Source: Bacteroidales bacterium (GTDB lineage: Bacteria > Bacteroidota > Bacteroidia > Bacteroidales > WCHB1-69). Taken from it: a stretch of DNA of 5,458 bases. Positions 1-5,458 of the stretch are shown here, piece by piece; positions within the stretch are counted from its first letter, which is position 1; the number at the start of each line of letters is the position of its first letter. The stretch lies in NCBI GenBank assembly GCA_028683685.1, contig JAQUHH010000169.1, positions 1 through 5,458 on the forward strand, given 5' to 3'. A model generated the notes under the pieces. It searched no databases, had not been told where the DNA came from, and saw nothing but the letters and a program-made list of their open reading frames with translations. Both the position numbers and the translations under genes were made by a program.

Positions 1-234
1 AAATACAAGACTTTCAATTGTAAAGTCAAAATCAATTGTATCTAAGCCATTTTTTAAAAAAACAGGTTGAAAAGTGTCCGCATTAAAAAAAACCAAAGTA
101 CTATCTGTTTCCGTTTTTAAACTTATCATTTTGGTACCAACAGCAATTTTTGTTGGTAATAAATACATATTATTAAAACTACAAGATGATAAGTATGTAA
201 TTGATAAAAACAGAATTAAAACTTTGTATTTCAT
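1..234 (-). CDS. Lipoprotein N-terminus, probable alpha/beta hydrolase (partial)
   Basis: The first 78 residues of a protein that runs off the left edge of the window without a stop. It starts MKYKVLILFL, then a hydrophobic stretch and the lipobox LSSC, with the lipidated cysteine at residue 18, so it is predicted to be a membrane-anchored lipoprotein. The mature part begins SFNNMYLLPTK and continues with alternating beta-like segments ending near TIESLVF. This resembles the N-terminal strands that precede the catalytic domain in Bacteroidota serine hydrolase lipoproteins (alpha/beta hydrolase, S33-like). That resemblance is from memory, and the nucleophile region is outside the window, so the enzyme call is an inference. 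The ATG lies only 2 bp past the stop of the cytochrome gene, which implies translational coupling and membership in the NYN-cytochrome operon. A purine-rich GAAGAGG stretch inside the end of the cytochrome gene could serve as a ribosome-binding site. Confidence 0.75.
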   Translation of the reverse strand, partial: MKYKVLILFLSITYLSSCSFNNMYLLPTKIAVGTKMISLKTETDSTLVFFNADTFQPVFLKNGLDTIDFDFTIESLVF

Positions 235-236
235 AC

Positions 237-815
237 TTATTTTTCCTCTTCTGTTCCATTTACAATTCGCGAAATAATTCCTTTTTGATCAGTAAATTCG
301 CCCATAAGGACTCCGGCAATGTGGATGACAACAAACGGTATCAAATAGTAAATACTTAGTGCATGAATGTCTTTCATCAGCTCTTTGTAATCTGCCGGGC
401 CTAATTCTATCAAAACGCCGCTAATCAGAGAAACGAGAGTGCAAACATAAAAAACGAGGTACAATATCTTCTGAAATCTCATTCTTTTGGTCAAGCTTTT
501 ATCAAAAGGATTTTGGAATTTTATTTTTCCAAAAAGTGGCAAAACAAATCGAACAGCAAACAATCCAACCAATGCGTAACCTATGTAATTATGCCAATCC
601 ATCATAGGTTGCCTTATCATTTTGGCTACATCAAAAAGCTGTTCTTGGGATAACTTTAGGTCGGTATCACTTAAAAAACTTTGTATAATGGCGGCTACAT
701 TTGACTTGTTTAGCCAAGTAAATTTCAGAAAAATAGTGCCCAACAAAAGCAGAAATAAAATTGACATTGCAAAATGAATAATTCGGTATACCAATGAATA
801 CTTTGAGTTTTCCAT
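237..815 (-). CDS. Four-helix b-type cytochrome, cytochrome b561 / Ni-hydrogenase b-subunit type
   Basis: A 192-residue integral membrane protein of the prokaryotic cytochrome b561 / Ni-hydrogenase cytochrome b fold, which carries electrons between the quinone pool and a partner redox protein through two b haems. Four hydrophobic helices are visible at about residues 11-31, 75-95, 114-136 and 147-172. Histidines sit where axial haem ligands are expected: H14 in helix 1 (RIIHF), H75 at the start of helix 2 (DWHNYIGY), and H151 and H165 in the last helix, 14 residues apart (DIHALS and VVIHIAG). This pairing of two histidines in the final helix is typical of the family. A roughly 40-residue loop joins helices 1 and 2. 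The length is normal for the family. The gene lies 5 bp after the NYN gene and 2 bp before the lipoprotein, so it is mid-operon. No dehydrogenase, hydrogenase or c-type cytochrome partner is visible, so its electron donor is unknown. Confidence 0.88.
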   Translation of the reverse strand: MENSKYSLVYRIIHFAMSILFLLLLGTIFLKFTWLNKSNVAAIIQSFLSDTDLKLSQEQLFDVAKMIRQPMMDWHNYIGYALVGLFAVRFVLPLFGKIKFQNPFDKSLTKRMRFQKILYLVFYVCTLVSLISGVLIELGPADYKELMKDIHALSIYYLIPFVVIHIAGVLMGEFTDQKGIISRIVNGTEEEK

Positions 816-820
816 TTTTT

Positions 821-1564
821 TTATTTTTGTTTTAGATAAATATGTCTAATGTTATTTACGCCCGTTTCTCTTTCATCAATAATGAACTTATCAATGTTTT
901 TAATTAAAGGCAAGAGTTTAGGAAAACCATAATTTCTTGGGTCGAATTCGGGTTTTTTCTTCAAAATAAAATTCCCTAAATCTCCCAAAAATGCCCATCC
1001 ACTTTCGTCCGTCAAATCATTTACGCTTTCGGTAATTAGATGAATTGTTTTTGCATCCACTTTACTAAGAGGTTCATGTTTTTGTTTTGGTTTTGCGGTG
1101 GTTTGCTTGGTCACATTTTGTTCAGTTGAATGAGTTTTTAGAATTTCGAGATAAATGAATTTATCGCAAGCTGAAATAAATGGTTTGGGTGTTTTCTTTT
1201 CGCCAAATCCAATCACAAGCATTCCAGCCTCTCTGAGTCGTGTTGCGAGTCGTGTAAAATCGCTGTCGCTGGAAACAATACAAAAGCCATTTACCTTTTC
1301 GGAATACAAAATATCCATGGCGTCGATAATTAAAGCACTGTCGCTCGAATTTTTTCCAGTAGTGTAGCTATATTGCTGAATCGGAGTAATTGCATTTTCT
1401 AAAAGCACACTTTTCCATCCCGAAACGGTGGGTTTTGTCCAGTCTGCATAAATTCTTTTAATGGTGGGGGTTCCGTTTTTTGAAATTTCTTCCAACATCT
1501 CTTTTAAATGTGCATAAGGAACGTTGTCTGCGTCAATTAATACGGCTAATTTATCGTCTTTCAT
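821..1564 (-). CDS. NYN domain (DUF88/LabA-type) putative RNase with C-terminal LOTUS/OST-HTH domain
   Basis: A 247-residue cytoplasmic protein with two domains. Residues 6 to about 140 form a NYN (PIN-like) nuclease domain. The acidic metal site is intact: D11 and D13 in LIDADN, D75 in the NSSDSALIIDAMD segment with D81 following, and D100 and D102 in VSSDSDFTRLATRLREAG. After a polar, lysine- and threonine-rich linker (about 143-168), residues 169-245 match the OST-HTH/LOTUS fold, with the hallmark GWAFLGDLGNFILKK and a later YGFPKLLPLI helix. NYN proteins are metal-dependent RNases, and LOTUS domains bind RNA (G-rich or G-quadruplex RNA in characterised cases). The inference is an RNA-targeted endonuclease or RNA-binding regulator, but the substrate is unknown. 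The start is fixed by an in-frame TAA 15 bases upstream of the ATG. This is the first gene of a three-gene operon with 5-bp and 2-bp gaps. Confidence 0.9.
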   Translation of the reverse strand: MKDDKLAVLIDADNVPYAHLKEMLEEISKNGTPTIKRIYADWTKPTVSGWKSVLLENAITPIQQYSYTTGKNSSDSALIIDAMDILYSEKVNGFCIVSSDSDFTRLATRLREAGMLVIGFGEKKTPKPFISACDKFIYLEILKTHSTEQNVTKQTTAKPKQKHEPLSKVDAKTIHLITESVNDLTDESGWAFLGDLGNFILKKKPEFDPRNYGFPKLLPLIKNIDKFIIDERETGVNNIRHIYLKQK

Positions 1565-1584
1565 AGGTCTGTTTTTTTATTCAT
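1561..1584 (-). other. Possible 7-codon leader ORF overlapping the NYN start
   Basis: A short ORF, ATG followed by codons for NKKTDL and a TGA stop, lies directly before the NYN gene. Its TGA overlaps the NYN ATG in an ATGA arrangement, the layout of translationally coupled genes. It has no recognisable Shine-Dalgarno sequence and could easily be a chance ORF in AT-rich leader DNA. Whether it is translated cannot be judged from the sequence. Confidence 0.2.
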
Positions 1585-1585
1585 T

Positions 1586-1600
1586 TTTTAGCATCTAAAA
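1586..1600 (-). promoter_or_regulatory. Small hairpin in the NYN leader
   Basis: A perfect 6-bp inverted repeat, TTTTAG and CTAAAA, surrounds a 3-base loop (ATG on the coding strand). It lies 21 bases upstream of the NYN start codon, within the predicted 5' leader. The stem is mostly A-T and therefore weak. It could affect ribosome access or be chance. Confidence 0.25.
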
Positions 1601-1704
1601 TTGTTAATCCTCTTAAATCTAATGTGATATATTTTGAGTCAAAAGTATACTTAATTGTAAAACAAACTAGAATTAAACAACTTATTTCTCTTTATTTATC
1701 CTCA

Positions 1705-1737
1705 CAAATATACAAAACTTAAACGAAAAATCAGCAA
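1705..1737 (-). promoter_or_regulatory. Predicted Bacteroidota-type promoter for the NYN-cytochrome-lipoprotein operon
   Basis: Read on the minus strand, TATATTTG (1712 down to 1705) is an exact match to the Bacteroidota -7 consensus TAnnTTTG. A TTG at 1737-1735 lies 22 bases upstream, within the spacing seen for -33 elements in this phylum. Transcription would start near 1700, giving a leader of about 135 bases before the NYN ATG. The box sits just past the stop of the SGNH gene, so the NYN operon probably has its own promoter even if there is read-through from upstream. Confidence 0.5.
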
Positions 1738-1751
1738 GCAAAAATTTTGAT

Positions 1752-3008
1752 TTATTCTTTGATTAATTTTTTTGTCAATAATTTCCCGTCGCTCGAAATA
1801 ACAAGAAAATAGATTCCAGATGGGAAATTTGAAAAATCAACAGATATATTTGTTCCTATTGAAGTATAAGATGGCGTAAATATTTGCCCGAGAGAATTAA
1901 ACACATACATTTCATCAAAGCTTTTTATTTTGATTATTAGCTGATTAGAGATTGGATTTGGATAAAGGCTAATGCTGTTTATACTAAAACCATTTTCTAA
2001 ACCGCTTGCAATTATATTTACGGATTGTTCTATTGTATCAGAGTAATCACAATAATTTGCAATTAAAGTCACCGAAAAATTGTCGGGTTCGGTATATTCA
2101 TGATTTGGATTTATGTCTATCGAGTTTTCTCCATCCCCAAAATCCCATTTATAACTATTTGCATTTATTGAAAGATTCGTAAATTCAACCATATTATTGG
2201 AAGAAACAAAATCGAAATCGGCGATAGGGTCATATTCTCCAATGTGCCAAGATAAAAGATTTTCGTAAACAATAGTCTTTACAGCGGCTCTGATATTGGC
2301 GGCATCTGCTGCTGGTAAAGCATAATCATTGGTGATTAACATCGGATCTTTTCTGAAAATGGAAGTGTAAAAACAACAAGCGGCTGCATACGAACCTGCA
2401 AGTGAAGGATGACTTTCGTCAGACTGATATAATTCAATAAGAGGATGGTTTTGTCGGAGGTATTTCCAGACTGCACCAACAGGCGAAACTACCGCATTAT
2501 TCACTTCAGCCATCATCATATATCGCAAATTTAGCAAACTATCCATGCCTTCATAAGTACACAAAGGAGGCCATGAAACACAATTGTCAGCATCTCCATT
2601 TTTCCGACCCCAAGTCATATAAAACATTGTTTCTCCACATGAATTATAAACATTTATCAAACTATCAAGAATATGAGCATATGGAAAAACTTCAACTTCA
2701 ACTTGACTGTCTGGAAACGAAGGTCTTTGACTTTGTTCTTGCAATACCACAAAATCCCAATTTCCCAACATTATTTTCTGGAGCGATGTTGAATTGGTAG
2801 AATGTCCCTGAAATGTTTGTCCACCAGGTGTATTGCTGTCAATTTCTACATTATCCCCTGCTGATGCAGCAAGATCCGTAATCATTTGAGGAAGATTATT
2901 TACACTGGTGTAGCTATTGCCAAGAAACAAAACCCTTTTGCTTGTTTGAGCAAAAACACTAGCTAATAGCGTTAATAGAAAAATCGAAAGTAATATTTGT
3001 TTTTTCAT
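1752..3008 (-). CDS. Secreted SGNH/DUF4886-like hydrolase with PKD domain and T9SS type A sorting domain
   Basis: A 418-residue exported protein. Residues 1-20 are a Sec signal peptide with likely cleavage at SVFA|Q. Residues 24 to about 250 are an SGNH-like hydrolase domain: block I is LFLGNSYTS with candidate nucleophile S32, and the block V equivalent is DESHPSLAGS with D197 and H200, the expected Asp-x-x-His pair. The block III region reads VVLQEQSQRP, with glutamine where classic GDSL esterases have asparagine, a pattern closer to the DUF4886 group. Residues about 260-336 are a PKD beta-sandwich with the signature WDFGDG (288-293). Residues about 343-418 are a type A T9SS C-terminal sorting domain (LYPNP, NSLGQI, PSGIYFL, ending KKLIKE), so the protein should cross the outer membrane by T9SS and be released or surface-attached. 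The likely activity is ester cleavage, possibly deacetylation of glycans, but the substrate is unknown. It follows the membrane-protein gene by 54 bp with no clear promoter between them, so the two may be co-transcribed. Confidence 0.88.
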   Translation of the reverse strand: MKKQILLSIFLLTLLASVFAQTSKRVLFLGNSYTSVNNLPQMITDLAASAGDNVEIDSNTPGGQTFQGHSTNSTSLQKIMLGNWDFVVLQEQSQRPSFPDSQVEVEVFPYAHILDSLINVYNSCGETMFYMTWGRKNGDADNCVSWPPLCTYEGMDSLLNLRYMMMAEVNNAVVSPVGAVWKYLRQNHPLIELYQSDESHPSLAGSYAAACCFYTSIFRKDPMLITNDYALPAADAANIRAAVKTIVYENLLSWHIGEYDPIADFDFVSSNNMVEFTNLSINANSYKWDFGDGENSIDINPNHEYTEPDNFSVTLIANYCDYSDTIEQSVNIIASGLENGFSINSISLYPNPISNQLIIKIKSFDEMYVFNSLGQIFTPSYTSIGTNISVDFSNFPSGIYFLVISSDGKLLTKKLIKE

Positions 3009-3062
3009 TTTAAGAATTTAATAAGATAAAGATAAGTCATTTTTGTAAATCTAATCAGTACT

Positions 3063-3659
3063 CTATTCTTCCATCATTTTATTAATCTTTGGTTGAATAA
3101 TCCAAATGCCAATAGGATAATACAATATCAAAAAGAATTCACCTGCAAAATCTCCAAATTTTACTTGTCTTTGCAGTTCGACAGTCTTGATTGTCTTTGC
3201 TACAAAAAACATAATATAATACATACAAAATATCACAAAAAGATGAAGAAAAGAGATGAGAAAAAAACAGCCAAAGAAAAATTCAGCATATGACTCAATA
3301 TTGGAACTAAAAGAAAAATCTTCAAAAACAGCAAAAGAAATCAGAAATACCGAAAGATAGACTAAAGGAATAAAAAAGAACACTTTAAACTTCTTTACTT
3401 TCATGCTTAAATTCTCAGGAACTTTCTTTTGTAAACCAATGGCAACAGCCCAAAACCAAGCAAAAAATATAACCATAAAAAGAATTATAAACAAAGGGAA
3501 AAATTTCATGTAATTAAACATCAAATCAGGGTCTAAATTTGATTGAGTAGCAAGATTTGAGATGATTATGCCCACCATCACAAACTGAAGAACCATTGGA
3601 ATTCCAAATATCAACCCAAAAAGTTGCCAATGTTTAGCTTTTAAAAACGCATTTATCAT
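3063..3659 (-). CDS. Five-helix integral membrane protein of unknown function
   Basis: I do not recognise a named family. The 198-residue protein is very rich in Phe, Ile and Leu, with five predicted membrane segments at about 11-34, 53-76, 92-112, 126-153 and 171-188. A short amphipathic start (MINAFLKAKHWQLF) precedes the first helix, and a conserved-looking tail, YYPIGIWIIQPKIN, ends the protein. I have an impression of similar uncharacterised Bacteroidota membrane proteins with a KHWQLF start and a GIWIIQP tail, but no function is attached to them. There is no signal peptide beyond helix 1, no catalytic motif, and no Cys or His cluster suggesting metal or haem. Position 54 bp upstream of the T9SS hydrolase on the same strand suggests shared transcription. 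A candidate promoter lies in the 155-bp gap before it. The ATG starts the only long reading frame here and fits the first helix. Confidence 0.8.
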   Translation of the reverse strand: MINAFLKAKHWQLFGLIFGIPMVLQFVMVGIIISNLATQSNLDPDLMFNYMKFFPLFIILFMVIFFAWFWAVAIGLQKKVPENLSMKVKKFKVFFFIPLVYLSVFLISFAVFEDFSFSSNIESYAEFFFGCFFLISFLHLFVIFCMYYIMFFVAKTIKTVELQRQVKFGDFAGEFFLILYYPIGIWIIQPKINKMMEE

Positions 3660-3726
3660 TTAAATCATTATTTTGTTGTTTTTATCGTTTCATTCATTTT
3701 CTTTTTCAACTAAACACATCTCAGTT

Positions 3727-3742
3727 ATTACCTAGAGGTAAT
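3727..3742. repeat. Perfect 6-bp inverted repeat (ATTACC/GGTAAT)
   Basis: ATTACC and GGTAAT are exact reverse complements around a 4-base spacer (TAGA on the plus strand). The dyad lies in the gap between the response regulator and the membrane-protein gene, inside the predicted leader of the latter. It is not followed by a T-run on the minus strand, and on the plus strand only three Ts follow, so it does not look like a standard terminator. An operator or an RNA hairpin is possible. Confidence 0.35.
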
Positions 3743-3768
3743 TTTAGAAAGAAAAAAAATAGTAATTC

Positions 3769-3785
3769 TTGCTTTAATTTAGCAA
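3769..3785. repeat. Short inverted repeat (TTGCT/AGCAA) beside a -7 box
   Basis: TTGCT and AGCAA form a 5-bp stem around a 7-base AT loop, directly downstream of the predicted -7 box for the membrane-protein gene. A run of eight Ts on the minus strand begins 9 bases after the stem, too far for a clean intrinsic terminator of the response-regulator gene. It could be an operator overlapping the transcription start. Confidence 0.25.
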
Positions 3786-3786
3786 A

Positions 3787-3794
3787 CAAATATA
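3787..3794 (-). promoter_or_regulatory. Candidate -7 promoter box for the membrane protein / hydrolase pair
   Basis: On the minus strand TATATTTG matches the Bacteroidota -7 consensus exactly. The only nearby upstream TTG is 12 bases away, shorter than the usual 17-23, so the -33 element is missing or degenerate. A start near 3782 would give a leader of about 120 bases. It lies 20 bases past the response-regulator stop, a sensible place for the next unit's promoter. Confidence 0.35.
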
Positions 3795-3814
3795 AAGTGA
3801 TTTGCTCAAAAAAC

Positions 3815-4570
3815 TTATTTCTCCTTTTTAAGAAATTCTTCGAGCACTATGGCTTTTTTTCGGCGGGATACTGGTATGAGGGCTCCATCCAACATCTCAA
3901 CAAAACCACCATCTGGCTTTGAGAAACGTTTAATATGAGAAATATTTATCAAATGAGAATTATGAACTCTTAAAAAACCACAATCACCTAAAAGAGATTC
4001 ATACTCTTTTAAAGTTTTTGAAACCATCACTTTTTCGCCATTGTCAAAATAAATATTGGTGTAATAATTATCTGATTGACATCGAACAATGGTTGTAGGA
4101 GAGACCATATAATACTCATTGGTAGTAGAAATGACAATTTGTTTTGCATTCGAGGATTCTTCTTTCATGTTTTCAATAAAAGCCTGATGCTTTAAACTGT
4201 TATTAAATGTCCGCTTATTGCTACGAAATTTCCTTAACACATGAATTAAATCCTCTGGAACTACTGGCTTAATAATGTAATCTAAAGCACTCCATTTGAT
4301 GGCATTAATAGCAAACTCATTATGTGCCGTAACAAATACTACTTCAAAATTAATTTCTTTAAACGATTCCAGCACCTTAAAACCACTACCATCTTCCAAT
4401 TCTATATCCAAAAAAATCAAATCAGGTTTAAACTGACGTATTAAGAGTATCGCTTTCTCAATATTATCTGAACTTGCAACAACCTCAATATCTTTAAAAT
4501 TCTTATGAATAATACGTTGCAATATCTCACGAGATACTTTTTCATCTTCTATAATAATACAACGAATCAT
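3815..4570 (-). CDS. LytTR-family response regulator (receiver + LytTR DNA-binding domain)
   Basis: A 251-residue two-component response regulator. Residues 1 to about 120 are a CheY-like receiver: acidic pair E8/D9 in IIIEDE, phospho-acceptor D55 in LIFLDIELEDGSG, conserved T81 in FVTAHNEFA, and K101 in DYIIKPV. Residues about 144-245 are a LytTR DNA-binding domain, with typical segments RCQSDNYYT, LRVHNSHLINISHI and IPVSRRKK. The reading frame stays open 19 codons further upstream to an ATG at 4627. I chose the ATG at 4570 because it places MIRCIIIEDE at the N-terminus exactly as in other receivers, while the extra residues are unrelated to the fold. In Bacteroidota such regulators usually pair with a LytS-like (His_kinase family) sensor. 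None is visible on either side, so the kinase must lie elsewhere. The gene diverges from the DUF4369 lipoprotein, an obvious candidate target, though this is inference. Confidence 0.92.
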   Translation of the reverse strand: MIRCIIIEDEKVSREILQRIIHKNFKDIEVVASSDNIEKAILLIRQFKPDLIFLDIELEDGSGFKVLESFKEINFEVVFVTAHNEFAINAIKWSALDYIIKPVVPEDLIHVLRKFRSNKRTFNNSLKHQAFIENMKEESSNAKQIVISTTNEYYMVSPTTIVRCQSDNYYTNIYFDNGEKVMVSKTLKEYESLLGDCGFLRVHNSHLINISHIKRFSKPDGGFVEMLDGALIPVSRRKKAIVLEEFLKKEK

Positions 4571-4644
4571 AAAAAAAACATTAAACCACATTAAATTCAT
4601 TGCAATTATACGAATTAAATCATTCATTTTTAAATTAATTTACC

Positions 4645-4659
4645 AATCAAATAATGATT
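4645..4659. repeat. 5-bp inverted repeat in divergent control region
   Basis: AATCA and TGATT are exact reverse complements separated by 5 bases (AATAA). The dyad lies about 75 bp upstream of the response-regulator start, on its promoter side. In AT-rich DNA such a short dyad may be chance. LytTR proteins usually bind direct rather than inverted repeats. Confidence 0.2.
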
Positions 4660-4682
4660 TAACAAAAAACAAAAAACAATAA

Positions 4683-4697
4683 ACTATTAAGAATAGT
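4683..4697. promoter_or_regulatory. Candidate operator: perfect 6-bp dyad upstream of the lipoprotein promoter
   Basis: ACTATT and AATAGT are exact reverse complements around the 3-base spacer AAG. The centre lies about 37 bp upstream of the -7 box and about 50 bp upstream of the likely transcription start, a typical place for an activator site. The shared region also serves the divergent response regulator. The factor that would bind is unknown. Confidence 0.35.
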
Positions 4698-4726
4698 ACC
4701 TTTTAAAAAAATATCTGAAAAAACCC

Positions 4727-4734
4727 TATCTTTG
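4727..4734 (+). promoter_or_regulatory. -7 promoter box for the DUF4369 lipoprotein
   Basis: TATCTTTG matches the Bacteroidota TAnnTTTG consensus exactly and lies 19 bases before the ATG, giving a short, A-rich leader of roughly 10-15 bases. No TTG is present 17-23 bases upstream, only a TTTT run near 4701, so the -33 element is weak. This fits a promoter that needs an activator. Confidence 0.5.
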
Positions 4735-4753
4735 TTGAATAAATAAAAAAATA

Positions 4754-5458
4754 ATGAAGCGATTTTTCTTTGGATGTATTATTTTATCCTTCGTATTAAC
4801 TTCCTGCAATTATCAAAATAAAGACATCGTCATAAAAGGTGAAATCAGCGGGAATCCTCCCTCTTCAGTCAAAATTATCGAATTACTTCCAAATGGAAGT
4901 CAAATGATTGATTCTGCAAGTATTATTAATGGAAAATTCAAGTATATAATTTCACAAAAAAGCACGAGCTTTTATGAACTGATATTTGGTGCTGAAGAAA
5001 CATTTATTTTCACAGCCAAAGGGGGCGACAAACTTTCATTTACAGGAAATTACACTATGGGGAAACACACTTTTGAAATGAAAGGTTCTGACGAAAACGA
5101 TGTTTTTATGGAAATGAATCGCCGACTCGATGATTGCTATATCGTCACAGATTCACTTTCAAAAATACTAAAAACAGCCATGTATAAAGAGGACTATTTG
5201 GATGTCAAAAAATCAATTGACGAAAGCTATCAAAACACTTTTGACCAACACCGACAATGGCTCATCTCTGTTATCAATAACAATCCTCAATCGCTCATTT
5301 CCCTAATGGCTTATTATCAAGCTCTTGGAAATAATCGCTTTTTTAATGATGTTGAAGATTTCCAAATAATGACATTAATTTACAACAATTTACAAAAAGA
5401 ATTTTCCGAAAATGTTCATTTTGAGTACTTTTCAAAAAACTTCCAGAAAGTTAAATAT
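4754..5458 (+). CDS. DUF4369-type lipoprotein, probable N-terminal half of a TlpA/thioredoxin-like protein (partial)
   Basis: An open frame of 235 codons runs from this ATG to the right edge without a stop, so the gene is truncated. The N-terminus MKRFFFGCIILSFVLTSC is a lipoprotein signal with lipobox LTSC and lipidated C18. Residues about 24-115 look like a DUF4369 beta domain: an IKGEISG opening, then the SASIINGKFKY turn and the strand-rich FIFTAKGGDKLSFTG. Residues 120-235 are helical and charged, with the HRQWLISVINNNPQSLISLMAYYQ segment common in the linker of Bacteroidota proteins that end in an AhpC/TSA or TlpA-like thioredoxin domain. That domain would lie past the window, so the redox role is an inference from family architecture. 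The start is supported by the signal peptide and by a perfect -7 box 19 bases upstream. Compatible roles are envelope thiol-disulfide exchange or stress response. Confidence 0.82.
   Translation, partial: MKRFFFGCIILSFVLTSCNYQNKDIVIKGEISGNPPSSVKIIELLPNGSQMIDSASIINGKFKYIISQKSTSFYELIFGAEETFIFTAKGGDKLSFTGNYTMGKHTFEMKGSDENDVFMEMNRRLDDCYIVTDSLSKILKTAMYKEDYLDVKKSIDESYQNTFDQHRQWLISVINNNPQSLISLMAYYQALGNNRFFNDVEDFQIMTLIYNNLQKEFSENVHFEYFSKNFQKVKY

Noticed and set aside
74..277. 67-codon plus-strand ORF
   Set aside because: Lies antisense over the lipoprotein start and the end of the cytochrome gene. The minus-strand frame has a lipobox and operon spacing, while this one shows no recognisable domain.
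1155..1367. 70-codon plus-strand ORF
   Set aside because: Fully antisense to the conserved NYN nuclease core. An ordinary shadow frame.
1728..1753. Possible terminator after the SGNH gene (AAATCA/TGATTT stem)
   Set aside because: The stem is six mostly A-T pairs with a 14-base loop and overlaps the stop codon. The following T-run is short. Too weak to call.
2573..2800. 75-codon plus-strand ORF
   Set aside because: Antisense inside the SGNH hydrolase domain, with no signal or motif.
3027..3034. TATCTTTA as a -7 box for the SGNH gene
   Set aside because: The last base departs from TAnnTTTG and there is no TTG at the right distance upstream. Read-through from the membrane-protein gene is simpler.
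3093..3293. 66-codon plus-strand ORF rich in Lys
   Set aside because: Antisense to the C-terminal helices of the membrane protein. The Lys-rich composition is the mirror of Phe-rich codons.
4635..4665. TTG-N20-TAAATTAA as a promoter for the response regulator
   Set aside because: The -7 element matches only six of eight positions, and such A/T strings are common in this gap. No clear promoter for the regulator could be assigned.
4661..4680. Repeated CAAAAAA units
   Set aside because: Only two to three imperfect copies in an A-rich tract. Not a meaningful tandem repeat.

Overview
The window looks like chromosomal DNA from a member of the Bacteroidota. It is AT-rich. One secreted protein ends in a Por/type IX secretion (T9SS) sorting domain. 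Two lipoproteins have short Bacteroidota-style lipoboxes. Ribosome-binding sites are weak, and three upstream regions carry the TAnnTTTG -7 box used by the Bacteroidota primary sigma factor. I cannot tell Flavobacteriia from Bacteroidales with confidence. There are no tRNA or rRNA genes, insertion sequences, CRISPR arrays or integration signatures, and this reads as ordinary housekeeping or accessory chromosome.

Layout, right to left, because most genes lie on the minus strand. At the right edge (4754 to the end, plus strand) is the N-terminal part of a DUF4369-type lipoprotein, probably the start of a TlpA/thioredoxin-like protein. It diverges from a LytTR-type response regulator (3815-4570, minus) across a 183-bp AT-rich control region. 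That region holds a perfect -7 box and two small dyads. Next on the minus strand is a five-helix membrane protein of no recognised function (3063-3659), then 54 bp further a secreted SGNH/DUF4886-like hydrolase with a PKD domain and a T9SS tail (1752-3008). A 187-bp gap with a plausible promoter follows, and then a tightly packed three-gene operon: a NYN-LOTUS (DUF88) putative RNase (821-1564), a four-helix b-type di-haem cytochrome (237-815), and the start of a lipoprotein that is probably an alpha/beta hydrolase (1-234, cut by the window edge).

The genes do not form one obvious pathway. The 5-bp and 2-bp gaps in the left operon imply co-transcription of an RNA-binding nuclease, a membrane electron carrier and a surface lipoprotein, which is functionally puzzling. 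The response regulator has no histidine kinase beside it within the window. I see no clear new biological system. The points most worth a second look are the NYN-LOTUS operon, the dyads between the divergent genes, the unrecognised membrane protein beside the T9SS hydrolase, and a tiny leader ORF overlapping the start of the NYN gene.
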